From an uncultured Bacteroidales bacterium (GTDB taxonomy: Bacteria > Bacteroidota > Bacteroidia > Bacteroidales > Lentimicrobiaceae), in contig CALCQV010000151.1 of NCBI GenBank assembly GCA_937894795.1, positions 1 through 44,448 on the forward strand: a DNA stretch of 44,448 nt, in the 5' to 3' direction. The notes under the pieces are model-generated. The model made no database searches. It was not told the origin of the DNA and saw only the letters and a list, made by a program, of their open reading frames with translations. The position numbers and the translations under genes are program-made. Of the stretch, positions 1-9,716 are shown piece after piece; the first letter of the stretch is position 1, and the number at the start of each line of letters is the position of its first letter.

Positions 1-1745
1 ATATTGGCTACCAATGCAAGGTCAGCAATCCAACCGGCTCTGTTATAGTAACCAACCATATAAATAAGGACGAGGATGAAAGCAATTACAAATGATGATA
101 GACCAGAATTGATGGATTCACGACCCAATGATGGTCCTACAACCTCTTCCTGAACAATGCGGGCCGGGGCGGGTAGTTTACCAGCCTTGAGGATGTTGCT
201 CAAGTCCTGGGCTTCATCAACAGTGAAATTACCTGAAATGGATGATCTTCCATTAGGTATTTCACCATTTACCATTGGAGCACTGTAAACATAATTATCG
301 AGAACGATGGCAATTTGATTGCCAATGTTGTCAGCAGTTAGTCGTTTCCATACCTTAGCACCGGCACTATTCATCAGCATAGTGATTTCAACACGGCCAT
401 TCTGGTCATAGTCCTGACGTGCATCAACCACAGCATCACCACCTAGGGGAGCCTTGCCATCCCGATTGGTAACCTTAAGAGCAACCAATTCAAGTACATC
501 AGGCATTTCAGATTCAGGCTTGACTGTCCAGGCTAATTTCAGGTCTCTCGGGAAGATGTTGGTAACTTTAGCCAACATATTGTTTACCCTGGCAGTATCT
601 TTAATAGCTGCACGTCCAACAGTTGCACCTTGTCCCGGGAAATATCTGCCACTTTCATCTGAGTAGATTGCAGGCCTGAGGTATGCATAGAGTGGGTTCT
701 CCTTAGCATATTTCTCAAATGATTCCTTTTGTTGTGCAGCAGCAGAAGTGTCACTTATCTTTTCCAATAAGGAAGAAGTATCTGAAGCGGCTTTAGCAGT
801 ATCAGCTGTGGCATCTTTTTCATCAGCATCTGAAATTGTTGTATTGTCAGCTTGTGAAGTGATGGTATCAAGCATGGTGCTATCAGTCACTATCTCACCA
901 TTAGAAGCGAGTCTTTTGTTTGCATCTTCAAAATACTGAACCAGGTCTGTAAATTGGTATGTTTCCCAGAATTCGAGTTGTGCTGTTCCCTGCAGAAGTT
1001 TACGAACACGCTCTGGTTCTTTTATGCCGGGGAGCTCAACAAGAATACGACCGGCAGTTGATAATTTCTGAATGTTGGGCTGTGCAACTCCAAACCTGTC
1101 GATACGAGTACGCAGGATGTTGAATGTACGGTCAATAGCTCCATTAGTTTCTTCCCTGATAACTTTTAGAACTTCAGCATTAGTGGAGTTGAAGTTAATC
1201 CTGTCCTTGAGGTCAACAGTATTAAAAATAGCCGCCAGCTTGGCATTAGGATCAACTTCTTCGAATGATTGACCAAAAAGGGTTACAAAATCCTGTTGAC
1301 TATTTTTCTGTTTTTCAACTGCTTTCTGGATTGCCTGGGTAAAAACAGGATTATCACTATTGTCAGATAATGCTTTAACAATATCAACAACAGAAACTTC
1401 CATTGTAACGTTCATACCGCCTTTAAGGTCAAGACCCAGGTTTAATTCACGCTCTTTTACCTCACGGTAAGTATATTTTCTAACTAGAATGTTATATACC
1501 GGTAGGTTAGCCACTGAATCGAGATAATAGTTTTCTCTGGCCTTAACCAATGAATCATAAATAGAAGTCTCAAGTAATGAATTCCCCTTAGATAATTCCT
1601 TGGCTAACTTGGTAACGCTCTCGTTTGCGGCATAATTCCTGGCTTTACTCTCAACCCTTTTTGAAAAGAATGTGAATGAAAGCTGAAAAAGGCACACAAT
1701 TGCCAATGCAATCGCGAAAAATTTAATAGCACCTTTATTCTGCAT
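1..1745 (-). CDS. secD: Protein translocase subunit SecD (probably N-terminal part of a SecDF fusion), cut by window edge
   Basis: SecD is the inner-membrane partner of SecYEG that uses the proton gradient to pull proteins through late in export. 581 residues are visible, and the frame is still open at base 1, so the C-terminal part is missing. Residues 7-25 form an N-terminal membrane helix. The SecD hallmark NLGLDLKGG is at residues 102-110, and the visible end (MVGYYNRAGWIADLALVAN) matches a SecD core membrane helix. About residues 275-335 form a low-complexity Ser/Thr/Asp/Ala-rich insertion in the periplasmic part, as is common in Bacteroidota. In this phylum secD is usually fused to secF; that is inferred here. 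The ATG at 1745-1743 is chosen because the positively charged start and membrane helix follow it and a promoter lies just upstream. Confidence 0.95.
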   Translation of the reverse strand, partial: MQNKGAIKFFAIALAIVCLFQLSFTFFSKRVESKARNYAANESVTKLAKELSKGNSLLETSIYDSLVKARENYYLDSVANLPVYNILVRKYTYREVKERELNLGLDLKGGMNVTMEVSVVDIVKALSDNSDNPVFTQAIQKAVEKQKNSQQDFVTLFGQSFEEVDPNAKLAAIFNTVDLKDRINFNSTNAEVLKVIREETNGAIDRTFNILRTRIDRFGVAQPNIQKLSTAGRILVELPGIKEPERVRKLLQGTAQLEFWETYQFTDLVQYFEDANKRLASNGEIVTDSTMLDTITSQADNTTISDADEKDATADTAKAASDTSSLLEKISDTSAAAQQKESFEKYAKENPLYAYLRPAIYSDESGRYFPGQGATVGRAAIKDTARVNNMLAKVTNIFPRDLKLAWTVKPESEMPDVLELVALKVTNRDGKAPLGGDAVVDARQDYDQNGRVEITMLMNSAGAKVWKRLTADNIGNQIAIVLDNYVYSAPMVNGEIPNGRSSISGNFTVDEAQDLSNILKAGKLPAPARIVQEEVVGPSLGRESINSGLSSFVIAFILVLIYMVGYYNRAGWIADLALVAN

Positions 1746-1789
1746 GTGGTGGATAGATTAATAAATAAATAGACTTTTTTTTGAGTTTG

Positions 1790-1820
1790 CAAATATAGAA
1801 TAAGTATCAGAATTAACCAA
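1790..1820 (-). promoter_or_regulatory. Bacteroidota-type promoter of secD
   Basis: On the minus strand a TATATTTG -7 box (plus-strand CAAATATA, 1790-1797) is preceded by a TTG (plus-strand CAA, 1818-1820) with a 20-nt spacer. This fits the phylum consensus TTG-N19-21-TAnnTTTG. The box lies 44 nt upstream of the ATG. Confidence 0.7.
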
Positions 1821-1904
1821 TGTACACTTTCAAGTTTTTTTTAGCACTATTTTGAATTTAAAATGATAGCAGTGAGATTGTTCAATATTGCCAAATATCA
1901 TTGC

Positions 1905-1912
1905 TATATTTG
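1905..1912 (+). promoter_or_regulatory. -7 box for the FG-GAP protein gene
   Basis: TATATTTG matches TAnnTTTG exactly. The nearest TTG upstream (1878-1880) is 24 nt away, so the -33 element is weak. The box overlaps the longest open frame, which begins at 1901. This argues that the true start is the ATG at 1991. Confidence 0.5.
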
Positions 1913-1990
1913 CAATTCAGCAAAAATAACCTGGAGTTACATTTTATTTTTTTTGATTTAGAATCTTTACCACGAATAATTAAAGCAGTT

Positions 1991-4264
1991 ATGAACAGGT
2001 CAATTTTGATAAAACGATTGCTTATTGTTATGATAGTTCTTTATTTTTCGTTAAATGCTGCTGCTCAAACGCTTAATGATTATGGATTTGATTATTGGAA
2101 TAATTTGTCCTTGAAAATCAATGGTGTAAAGATACAAAATCCATGGGTTGGTGGCCTAAATAATATTCAATTTGGTGAAATCGACCTGAATAATGATGGG
2201 CAAATGGACCTCATTGCTTTCGACAGGCACGGAAACAGGTTGCTTCCATTCATTTTTCAACTGTCGCCGTTACCTTGGTATGAGTATGAACCTTCTTATC
2301 AGAAGTTCTTCCCTTCCATTTCTCATACTTTTCAGATGCATGATTACAATGGAGACCAAAAGCCTGATATTTTCACCTATACCCCCGGTGGAATAATGGT
2401 TTATAAGAATATTTCACAGCAGGAACTACGATTCGAAAAGGCAGTCAATCCTTATATTAAATCATTGCAAGGGAATATCTTTACCAACCTTCTGGTAACA
2501 AATGTTGATTATCCTGCAATAGTTGACATAGATGATGATGGTGATATGGATATCCTTACCTTCTGGGGATTAGGATCATTTGTGGAATTACATAAAAATA
2601 TGTCAATTGAAACATACGAAAACGCTGATTCTTTGCTTTTCCATAAAGTTGACTTTTGTTATGGACGCTTCGCCGAAGGCTCTGAATCAAATGTGATTTA
2701 TCTTGATACTTGTGTTCTTACTTCTCAAAGAAGCAGCTATAGTGTTGTTAACGCTGATATAGTGCCAGCGGTTACAAAGGGTGATCGTCATACAGGATCA
2801 ACAATAAGCTTGCTTGATATCAACTATGATTGCGTACTCGATCTTTTATTGGGTGACGTAGATTATCTGAATGTAAAGGCTCTGATAAATGGGGGTGATA
2901 ACATTAATGCTTTAATAACAGATGTCATTGATTCATTCCCTTCCACCCATCCGGTGCTACTTGCATCATTTCCTTCAATGCAGCAAATAGATATTTATAA
3001 TGATGGAATACCTGATCTTATTGTGTCACCTTTTGATCCCGGTTTAACCAGATCAGCAGGCACGAATAGTGTTTGGCACTATAGTATCTCTGAAACCGGA
3101 GTGATGACCAAACAAACGGAATCATTTCTGCAGGAAGGTATGCTCGATGTAGGAATAGGTGCATATCCTCTTTTTACAAAAGTTACCGGCGATACTCTAA
3201 CTGATCTGATTGTCAGTAATTATGGCAAACTTTCAAATAGTTATTATGATGGTAACGGCCAGCTTCATTGCGAATACACTTCATCATTATGCCTGTATAA
3301 AAATACAGGGACTGCTGTTAATCCTGAATTCAGCCTGCTAAATGAAAATCTGGCCGGAATAAGTGAACTTGGATTATTGTCTGTTTATCCCACTTTTGCA
3401 GATTTAAACGGAGATCAGCATTCTGATTTGCTCATTGGGACTGCATCCGGTCAATTATTCTTGTTCTATAACATTGGGAATGCTGAAGATCAGCCTGTTT
3501 TTAGTAATCCTATTGAATTAAACCCTGGTAATATTGGTGAATATCTCACGCCAACATTCATAGATATTAATTCAGATGGGTTAGCTGATATTGTCTGTGG
3601 CAACAAGGTGGGAAAGTTAAGTTTGTTGATGAATGATGGGACACCTCAAACACCACACTTTAATTTGATAACCAGTAATTATGGACGAATTAATGTTACT
3701 GACTCAACCCAATCATATACGGGATATAGTGTTCCGGCTTTTTTCACTGACAAGCATAACAAGTTGAGACTATTGGTGGGATCAGAATCAGGGAGAATTT
3801 TATACTATCCTGAAGTGGCAACCGACCCCCAGCAGGTGATGTTTGAAAAGACAGATGTCTTCCATGATTTCAGAGATGGGATTAGGACATCAGCATCTGT
3901 GGCTGACCTGAATCATGATGGCTTCCCTGATATGGCTATTGGTAACTACGCTGGGGGAGTAACATTGCACAGGGGAACACTGCCCGGTCCTTCAGATATT
4001 GTTGAGAATAAAGCTGGATGGCAAGCCATGGACATTCATCCCAATCCTTCCGGTTCCATATTGAATATTAACATGCCCGCTGATGACCACTGGGAGATCA
4101 CTATGGTAAATTTTGCAGGACAAATAGTGCTCAAAACACAATTTACAGGCCGGCAAATACAACTTGATATAAATAAAATGAGAAGCGGACTATATCTAGT
4201 AGTCGCTTCTCAGAAATTTATCAATAAAAGAATTATTACTGAAAAGGTAATAATTACTCGATAA
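1991..4264 (+). CDS. Secreted FG-GAP/VCBS-repeat protein with T9SS C-terminal sorting domain
   Basis: A 757-residue exported protein. It starts with a signal peptide (MNRSILIKRLL... ending near LNAAAQ). Many calcium-binding-type FG-GAP/VCBS repeats follow, recognisable by D-x-[ND]-x-D-G-x-x-D cores: DLNNDGQMDL, DIDDDGDMDI, DLNGDQHSDL, DINSDGLADI, DLNHDGFPDM. Such repeats form beta-propellers in cell-surface adhesion or recognition proteins. The last ~75 residues (from about MDIHPNPS to IITR) are a type A Por/T9SS sorting domain, so the protein is predicted to reach the surface or medium by type IX secretion. The frame stays open upstream to 1901, but the ATG at 1991 gives the signal peptide and lies after the promoter. 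The 3' end overlaps the convergent protease gene by 11 bp. The ligand cannot be told from sequence. Confidence 0.88.
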   Translation: MNRSILIKRLLIVMIVLYFSLNAAAQTLNDYGFDYWNNLSLKINGVKIQNPWVGGLNNIQFGEIDLNNDGQMDLIAFDRHGNRLLPFIFQLSPLPWYEYEPSYQKFFPSISHTFQMHDYNGDQKPDIFTYTPGGIMVYKNISQQELRFEKAVNPYIKSLQGNIFTNLLVTNVDYPAIVDIDDDGDMDILTFWGLGSFVELHKNMSIETYENADSLLFHKVDFCYGRFAEGSESNVIYLDTCVLTSQRSSYSVVNADIVPAVTKGDRHTGSTISLLDINYDCVLDLLLGDVDYLNVKALINGGDNINALITDVIDSFPSTHPVLLASFPSMQQIDIYNDGIPDLIVSPFDPGLTRSAGTNSVWHYSISETGVMTKQTESFLQEGMLDVGIGAYPLFTKVTGDTLTDLIVSNYGKLSNSYYDGNGQLHCEYTSSLCLYKNTGTAVNPEFSLLNENLAGISELGLLSVYPTFADLNGDQHSDLLIGTASGQLFLFYNIGNAEDQPVFSNPIELNPGNIGEYLTPTFIDINSDGLADIVCGNKVGKLSLLMNDGTPQTPHFNLITSNYGRINVTDSTQSYTGYSVPAFFTDKHNKLRLLVGSESGRILYYPEVATDPQQVMFEKTDVFHDFRDGIRTSASVADLNHDGFPDMAIGNYAGGVTLHRGTLPGPSDIVENKAGWQAMDIHPNPSGSILNINMPADDHWEITMVNFAGQIVLKTQFTGRQIQLDINKMRSGLYLVVASQKFINKRIITEKVIITR

Positions 4265-4718
4265 CAGAATTTTTTGCTGCCTCATCAGGAAGTACATGTG
4301 CATGCAATTCCATTACTCTTTCATCGAAGTTGATTACTGCTTTGCAGTGGCGCAATAAATCGCAGCCTATCAAGCCATCTATCTGAGGATTACCCATACT
4401 GCGGAAAGCGCGGTTTAATTGACTCAGATCAGTAGCATTGGCTTTGTAATCATGAATTACAACTGATCCTATTTCAAGTTTATCAATTGTGGCAACATAA
4501 GTGTAAACACTAGTTGTAGCAGCAGCCATACTACGGCGTGGGTTGCGTTTCAACTCAGTTTGGCTCACGAATTTTTGTAGGTGATCAGTATCTAAAACGG
4601 TGGTTGGTGAACCTGTGTCAACCATAAGGAGAGCGGGTTTACCATTGATGGATACTCTGGCTAACAGATTATATCCGCCTGTCTCGAAATTTAACTGAAT
4701 CAGCTTTAGTGATGTCAT
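4254..4718 (-). CDS. Retropepsin-like (clan AA) aspartic protease, single-domain
   Basis: A 154-residue protein with one aspartic-protease active-site motif, VDTGSPTT (catalytic Asp34), and the later hydrophobic-hydrophobic-Gly segment IDGLIGCDLLRH typical of bacterial single-domain retropepsin-like proteins. With only one catalytic Asp it would have to work as a homodimer. No signal peptide or membrane helix is visible, so it is probably cytoplasmic; the substrate is unknown. It lies 53 nt downstream of the LOG-family gene on the same strand and may be co-transcribed with it. Its 3' end overlaps the convergent FG-GAP gene (4254-4264). Confidence 0.8.
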   Translation of the reverse strand: MTSLKLIQLNFETGGYNLLARVSINGKPALLMVDTGSPTTVLDTDHLQKFVSQTELKRNPRRSMAAATTSVYTYVATIDKLEIGSVVIHDYKANATDLSQLNRAFRSMGNPQIDGLIGCDLLRHCKAVINFDERVMELHAHVLPDEAAKNSVIE

Positions 4719-4771
4719 GTTTGATAGTTTGTTAGTAAATAAAAAACAAAAGCCTGGATTCCCGGCCAGTC

Positions 4772-5491
4772 TTAGAAATTTGGTTTCAAGGCGTATTTAT
4801 TATAATATTTTTCAATGATCTCAACTGCTTCATCTGCAGTATCCACAAGAGAAAAAATATCCAGATCAGCTGCATTGATATTCATCTCTGTAAGCATCTT
4901 GTTCTTAATCCAATCAATCAATCCCTGCCAATATTCTTTTGATACCAGTACAATTGGGAACCTTACGGTTTTATGTGTCTGCACCAGAGTAATAGCTTCA
5001 AATAACTCATCCATTGTCCCAAATCCACCCGGTAAAACAATATAACCTTGTGAATACTTCATAAACATTACTTTCCTGACAAAGAAATAGTCAAATATCA
5101 TCAATTTATCAGGGTCGATAAACGGATTTGAGCTTTGCTCAAAAGGCAATTCTATGTTTAGTCCTACTGATTTTCCACCTCCAAAATGAGCACCTTTATT
5201 GGCAGCTTCCATGATTCCCGGACCACCGCCTGAAATAACTCCAAATCCTTTCTTTGTCAGCAGATAAGCTATCTCTTCCGCTAGCTTATAATACCTGTCA
5301 GATGGATGAGTACGAGCAGAACCGAATATAGAAACACACGGTCCGATACGCCCTAATTTTTCAAAACCTTCAACGAACTCAGCCATTATTTTGAATACTT
5401 CCCATGAATCGCTGGTCATTATTTCATTCCAGCTCTTGGGTGTTATAGCTTCCCGTATCCTATCCTCTTCATTTAATCCAAACTGATGCAT
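4772..5491 (-). CDS. LOG family protein (TIGR00730 Rossmann fold, cytokinin riboside 5'-monophosphate phosphoribohydrolase-like)
   Basis: A 239-residue cytoplasmic protein with both LOG signatures: SGGGPGIMEAANKGA and LPGGFGTMDELFE (PGGxGTxxE). Family members split nucleoside 5'-monophosphates, including cytokinin precursors, into base and ribose phosphate; in bacteria the physiological nucleotide is often unknown. An N-terminal extension of about 50 residues precedes the Rossmann core. The frame could start at a TTG (5494), but the ATG at 5491 (MHQFGLNEED) is preferred. The retropepsin-like gene follows on the same strand. Confidence 0.88.
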   Translation of the reverse strand: MHQFGLNEEDRIREAITPKSWNEIMTSDSWEVFKIMAEFVEGFEKLGRIGPCVSIFGSARTHPSDRYYKLAEEIAYLLTKKGFGVISGGGPGIMEAANKGAHFGGGKSVGLNIELPFEQSSNPFIDPDKLMIFDYFFVRKVMFMKYSQGYIVLPGGFGTMDELFEAITLVQTHKTVRFPIVLVSKEYWQGLIDWIKNKMLTEMNINAADLDIFSLVDTADEAVEIIEKYYNKYALKPNF

Positions 5492-5599
5492 CAACTTGTT
5501 TTATGTACTTTATATTTTCCTAATTGGGCGTAAATATAATACAATTACAAGGTAGAATCAAAAGAAAAAAAAAGAAAAGCTAAAGAAAGTAGATATTAA

Positions 5600-8461
5600 C
5601 TAGTTAATTTCTTTCTTAAGATATTCACCAGTAAGACTTTTCGCTTTTTCAATAATGCTTTCGGGTGTGCCTTCTGCAACAATGTACCCTCCCTTTTTGC
5701 CACCTTCCGGTCCAAGGTCAATGATGTGATCAGCAACTTTGATAACTTCCATATTGTGCTCAATCACAATTACTGTATTCCCTCTATCAACGAGTTTATT
5801 CAAAACTTTCATCAGAACATTTACATCCTCAAAGTGTAATCCTGTAGTTGGTTCATCAAGTATATACAATGTTTTGCCGGTATCTTTACGTGAAAGTTCA
5901 GTAGCTAATTTTACACGTTGAGCTTCACCACCCGATAAAGTGGTTGATTGCTGTCCTAGTGTTATGTAGCCGAGTCCAACATCCTTTAGTGTCTTGATTT
6001 TCTGAAGGATAGAAGGAATGTTCTCAAAAAACTCAACTGCTTGGTTGATGGTCATATCAAGAACATCATTTATAGATTTTCCTTTAAACCTGACTTCAAG
6101 CGTTGCTGTATTGTATCTCTTGCCGTAGCATGTTTCGCAAAGGACCTGAACATCCGGCAGGAAATTCATTTCAATCAGTTTTACTCCGGCACCTCTGCAT
6201 GTTTCACATCTACCACCTTTTACATTGAATGAAAACCTGCCGGGCTGGTATCCTCTGATCTTAGCTTCAGGCAGTGAGGCAAATAATTTTCTGATGTCGT
6301 CAAAAACACCTGTATAAGTTGCGGGATTGGACCGTGGTGTCCTACCAATCGGTGACTGATCAATCTCTATAACCTTATCAATATGATCCAGCCCTTTGAT
6401 TTTCTTATATGGAAGCGGCTTCTTTTCAGATCTGTAGAAATGATGACTCAGAATTGGGTAGAGCGTTTCGTTTATTAAGGACGACTTGCCACTTCCTGAT
6501 ACGCCCGTAACACATACCAGCATACCTAGAGGTACACGCAGTGTAACATCCTTCAGATTATTTCCTGTTGCTCCTTCAATAGTAAGGAAATTGCCGTTTG
6601 AACTCCGTCTCTTTTGGGGGATGGGTATTTGCAGATCACCGGTAAGGTACCTGCATGTCAGAGTCTTGCAATTAAGCATTTGTTTTGGAGTCCCGGCAGC
6701 AACAATTTTACCGCCATGTTTTCCTGCACCGGGCCCTACATCAACCACATAGTCGGCTGATAGAATCATATCTTTATCGTGTTCAACAACTATCACTGAG
6801 TTGCCAATATCACGCAGATTCTGTAAAGCCTTTATTAACTGTTGGTTATCGCGTTGATGTAATCCAATGCTTGGCTCATCTAGTATGTACAATACACCAA
6901 CTAGTTGTGAACCAATTTGAGTTGCCAACCTGATCCTTTGCGCTTCACCACCTGAAAGACTTCCTGACGACCTGTTCAATGACAGGTAATCCAAGCCAAC
7001 ATCCAGAAGGAAGCTTAGACGACTCTTTATTTCATTGATAATCTCATTTGCAATATATTCACGACGGGAATCATCCTTATAATGATTTTGCTCAAACCAC
7101 TCCTTAAGGGCTGATAGTTCCATGGATGACAGCTCGGCTATATTAACTCCATCAATCTTGAAGTTCAGGGAGTCATTATTCAACCTTGCTCCTTTACAAG
7201 TTGGACACTCCACAATATTGGTAAAACTACCTGCCCATTTACGAACTCCGTAACCTTCCTCGTTAAGCTGATTATTAATAAAGTTGATAACTCCCTCAAA
7301 ATTGAGTGAATATGATGATGTTACCCCAAGATATTCGTTCTTTACTTTGAGAATCTCCTCGCTGCCGTATAATATAGAATTCAACGCATGCTCCGGAAGC
7401 TCTTCAACAGGAGTATCGAGCGTGAACTTGTATTTTTCACCCAAAGCTTCTATCTGCCTGAAAATCCATGTGGCTTTACCTTCACCTAGTGGAGCTATGC
7501 CCCCCTTACGGATACTCCTCTTAGGATCGGGGATTATCTTTTTCAAGTCAATTTCAGTAATGGTCCCTAATCCATTGCATTGAGAGCAGGCACCATAAGG
7601 TGAATTGAACGAAAATGAATTGGGTTCCGGTTCATTGAATGCATTTCCGGTGGCAGGATCCATCAGGTTTTTGCTGAGATACTTTACCTTTTCAGTTTCA
7701 GTATCAAGAATTAGAATAGTGCCTTTGCCTTGTTTTAAGGCCGTTTGTACTGATAATTTAATTCTCTGATCTGAAGCATTGTTTATAGTCACCTTATCAA
7801 CAACCAACTCAATATCATGTACTTTATATCGGTCAATCTGCATACCGAAGGTAATTTCCTTTAGCTCACCATCTATGCGGATTTTTAGGAATCCTTGCTT
7901 GCGAAGTTGTTCAAATAGTTCCCTATAATGTCCCTTTCGACCTTTAATTAACGGTGATAAAATCAAAACTGATTTATCGGAAAAATCTTCATGTATAAGT
8001 CTGATAATCTGGTCTTCTGTATACTTAATAAGCTTCTGACCTGTAACAGGTGAAAATGCATCTGCAGTTCTGGCAAATAACAACCTAAGAAAATCATAAA
8101 TCTCTGTAATAGTGCCGACTGTAGAACGAGGATTACGTGACGTTGATTTCTGTTCAATGGAAATGACAGGACTTAAGCCGGTAAGTTCATCAACATCAGG
8201 ACGTTCAAGGTTACCAATAAAATTGCGGGCATACGCTGAGAATGTTTCCATATAACGGCGTTGACCTTCAGCATAAATTGTATCAAATGCCAGAGATGAC
8301 TTCCCGCTGCCACTCAGTCCGGTGATTACCACCAACTGGTCACGAGGTATCACTACATCAATATTCTGTAGATTATGCACCCGGGCCCCATAAACTGATA
8401 GATTGTTAGAGACATCCGGTGTATTGATATCAGTCTCCTTGATTAATTGTTCTGTTTCCAT
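5600..8461 (-). CDS. uvrA: Excinuclease ABC subunit A
   Basis: The 953-residue UvrA damage sensor of nucleotide excision repair, close to the usual ~940. It shows two ABC ATPase modules: Walker A GLSGSGKSS (residues 48-56) and GVSGSGKSS in the C-terminal half, each with a signature (LSGGEAQRIRLATQ and LSGGEAQRVKLATE) and a Walker B ending in ILDEP. Zinc-binding cysteine pairs are present: CSQCNGLG and CPTCKGAR in the first half, CETCRGAG and CETCYGKR in the second. The gene follows the lytic transglycosylase by 23 nt on the same strand, so the two are probably co-transcribed. The start ATG at 8461 fits the family N-terminus (LSVYGARVHNLQNI). Confidence 0.97.
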   Translation of the reverse strand: METEQLIKETDINTPDVSNNLSVYGARVHNLQNIDVVIPRDQLVVITGLSGSGKSSLAFDTIYAEGQRRYMETFSAYARNFIGNLERPDVDELTGLSPVISIEQKSTSRNPRSTVGTITEIYDFLRLLFARTADAFSPVTGQKLIKYTEDQIIRLIHEDFSDKSVLILSPLIKGRKGHYRELFEQLRKQGFLKIRIDGELKEITFGMQIDRYKVHDIELVVDKVTINNASDQRIKLSVQTALKQGKGTILILDTETEKVKYLSKNLMDPATGNAFNEPEPNSFSFNSPYGACSQCNGLGTITEIDLKKIIPDPKRSIRKGGIAPLGEGKATWIFRQIEALGEKYKFTLDTPVEELPEHALNSILYGSEEILKVKNEYLGVTSSYSLNFEGVINFINNQLNEEGYGVRKWAGSFTNIVECPTCKGARLNNDSLNFKIDGVNIAELSSMELSALKEWFEQNHYKDDSRREYIANEIINEIKSRLSFLLDVGLDYLSLNRSSGSLSGGEAQRIRLATQIGSQLVGVLYILDEPSIGLHQRDNQQLIKALQNLRDIGNSVIVVEHDKDMILSADYVVDVGPGAGKHGGKIVAAGTPKQMLNCKTLTCRYLTGDLQIPIPQKRRSSNGNFLTIEGATGNNLKDVTLRVPLGMLVCVTGVSGSGKSSLINETLYPILSHHFYRSEKKPLPYKKIKGLDHIDKVIEIDQSPIGRTPRSNPATYTGVFDDIRKLFASLPEAKIRGYQPGRFSFNVKGGRCETCRGAGVKLIEMNFLPDVQVLCETCYGKRYNTATLEVRFKGKSINDVLDMTINQAVEFFENIPSILQKIKTLKDVGLGYITLGQQSTTLSGGEAQRVKLATELSRKDTGKTLYILDEPTTGLHFEDVNVLMKVLNKLVDRGNTVIVIEHNMEVIKVADHIIDLGPEGGKKGGYIVAEGTPESIIEKAKSLTGEYLKKEIN

Positions 8462-8484
8462 TAATGAATAACTTCACTCAATTG

Positions 8485-9495
8485 CTATGGTTCAGCTGGT
8501 GTACTAAGATCGCCTTTGCCCATTATGTTGTCAGCATCCTTCACTCTTTTCATTAATCTGGAGTAACTTGTATAACCACTTTCAGGCAACTGTATAGTAT
8601 AGCTTTTCCCGTTAGCCAGTGTTAGTTTATCAGATCTGAGCCAGGGATTGAATTCCTTAAGCACACGATAACTCACTTTATTATCAGTTGCAAAGGTAAT
8701 AAGATCTGCGACATTCGAATTTACTTCTATGGACTTTGTTGGAATGGTTGCATAAAGATCCTTGTTCCGCAGATATATACCATAATTTGTTGGGTCCTCA
8801 TATATAAGCTTCATTGCCAGTATTCTGAATATATACCTTGAAGTTTCCTGGTTAAGGTACAGATTATAGTAATCATCGGTCTTTTGCCTCTCAACCTCTT
8901 TTGATATCCTACCTTGTCCGGCATTGTATGATGCTGCTGATAAAGTCCAGTTTTTATACTTGCTGTATGAACTTAGTATGTATTTTGATGCAGCATCAGT
9001 AGATTTCTCTAGGTGGTATCTTTCATCAATTTCATCTGTTACTTCCAACCCATACTGTTTTGCGGTAACATCAAGGAATTGCCAGAAACCGGCCGCATTT
9101 GATGGAGAAACAACATTCAATAACCCACTTTCAATCAGAGCAACGTATTTAAAATCATCGGGTATGTTATTCTTCTTTAATATAGGCTCAATAACAGGGA
9201 AATATCTTGCAGCCCTCTTGAGCATAAGGATTGTATTGGAATGCCAGTAGGTGTTTACCAGTAATTCGCGATCGAGAGACTCACGAACATAGTAGATGTC
9301 AAGTGGGGCTAACTCTCCGGCAAAGGATACGGAATCAGGGATAATTATTGAATGAATCTTATTGTGCCGGGCAAAAGATTCATAATACAATTTATCATTG
9401 TCCTGATCCGGAACGGTAAAAAAAGCAAAGACTCCAATTGTAATTATGCTGATGAGCAAGATGAAGAATGTGGTTTTATAAAATGGGAATTTCAT
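8485..9495 (-). CDS. Membrane-anchored lytic murein transglycosylase (SLT domain, MltD-like)
   Basis: A 336-residue envelope enzyme expected to cleave the MurNAc-GlcNAc bond of peptidoglycan and form 1,6-anhydro ends. An N-terminal hydrophobic segment (residues ~8-27) anchors or exports it. The family 1 SLT domain covers about 100-230, with catalytic Glu122 in ALIESGL, then AAGFWQF (135-140) and AASYNAGQGRI (187-197). The C-terminal ~90 residues look like a LysM-type peptidoglycan-binding unit (VADLITFATDNKVSYRVLKEFNPWL). It is the first gene of a likely pair with uvrA. Confidence 0.88.
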   Translation of the reverse strand: MKFPFYKTTFFILLISIITIGVFAFFTVPDQDNDKLYYESFARHNKIHSIIIPDSVSFAGELAPLDIYYVRESLDRELLVNTYWHSNTILMLKRAARYFPVIEPILKKNNIPDDFKYVALIESGLLNVVSPSNAAGFWQFLDVTAKQYGLEVTDEIDERYHLEKSTDAASKYILSSYSKYKNWTLSAASYNAGQGRISKEVERQKTDDYYNLYLNQETSRYIFRILAMKLIYEDPTNYGIYLRNKDLYATIPTKSIEVNSNVADLITFATDNKVSYRVLKEFNPWLRSDKLTLANGKSYTIQLPESGYTSYSRLMKRVKDADNIMGKGDLSTPAEP

Positions 9496-9716
9496 GAGCT
9501 TAACATTTGAATTATTTAATTTAAACGCAATGTTTTGCCATTTCGTTTAATCCGGTCGTAATTTAAACCTGAAACGGTTATTGTCAAGGCTGTTGTTGAT
9601 AGTTTCTATACTTGTTATTGTAATATACATATTGACTTCCAGGTATATAAAATACCATAATAGTCTCAGTTGTTTGGAGAAATTAAAGAATACAGGTCAA
9701 AACAAGTATCTTCTGC

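Noticed and set aside
1901..1990. Upstream extension of the FG-GAP protein frame (30 extra codons)
   Set aside because: It overlaps the -7 box and would bury the signal peptide; the ATG at 1991 is better.
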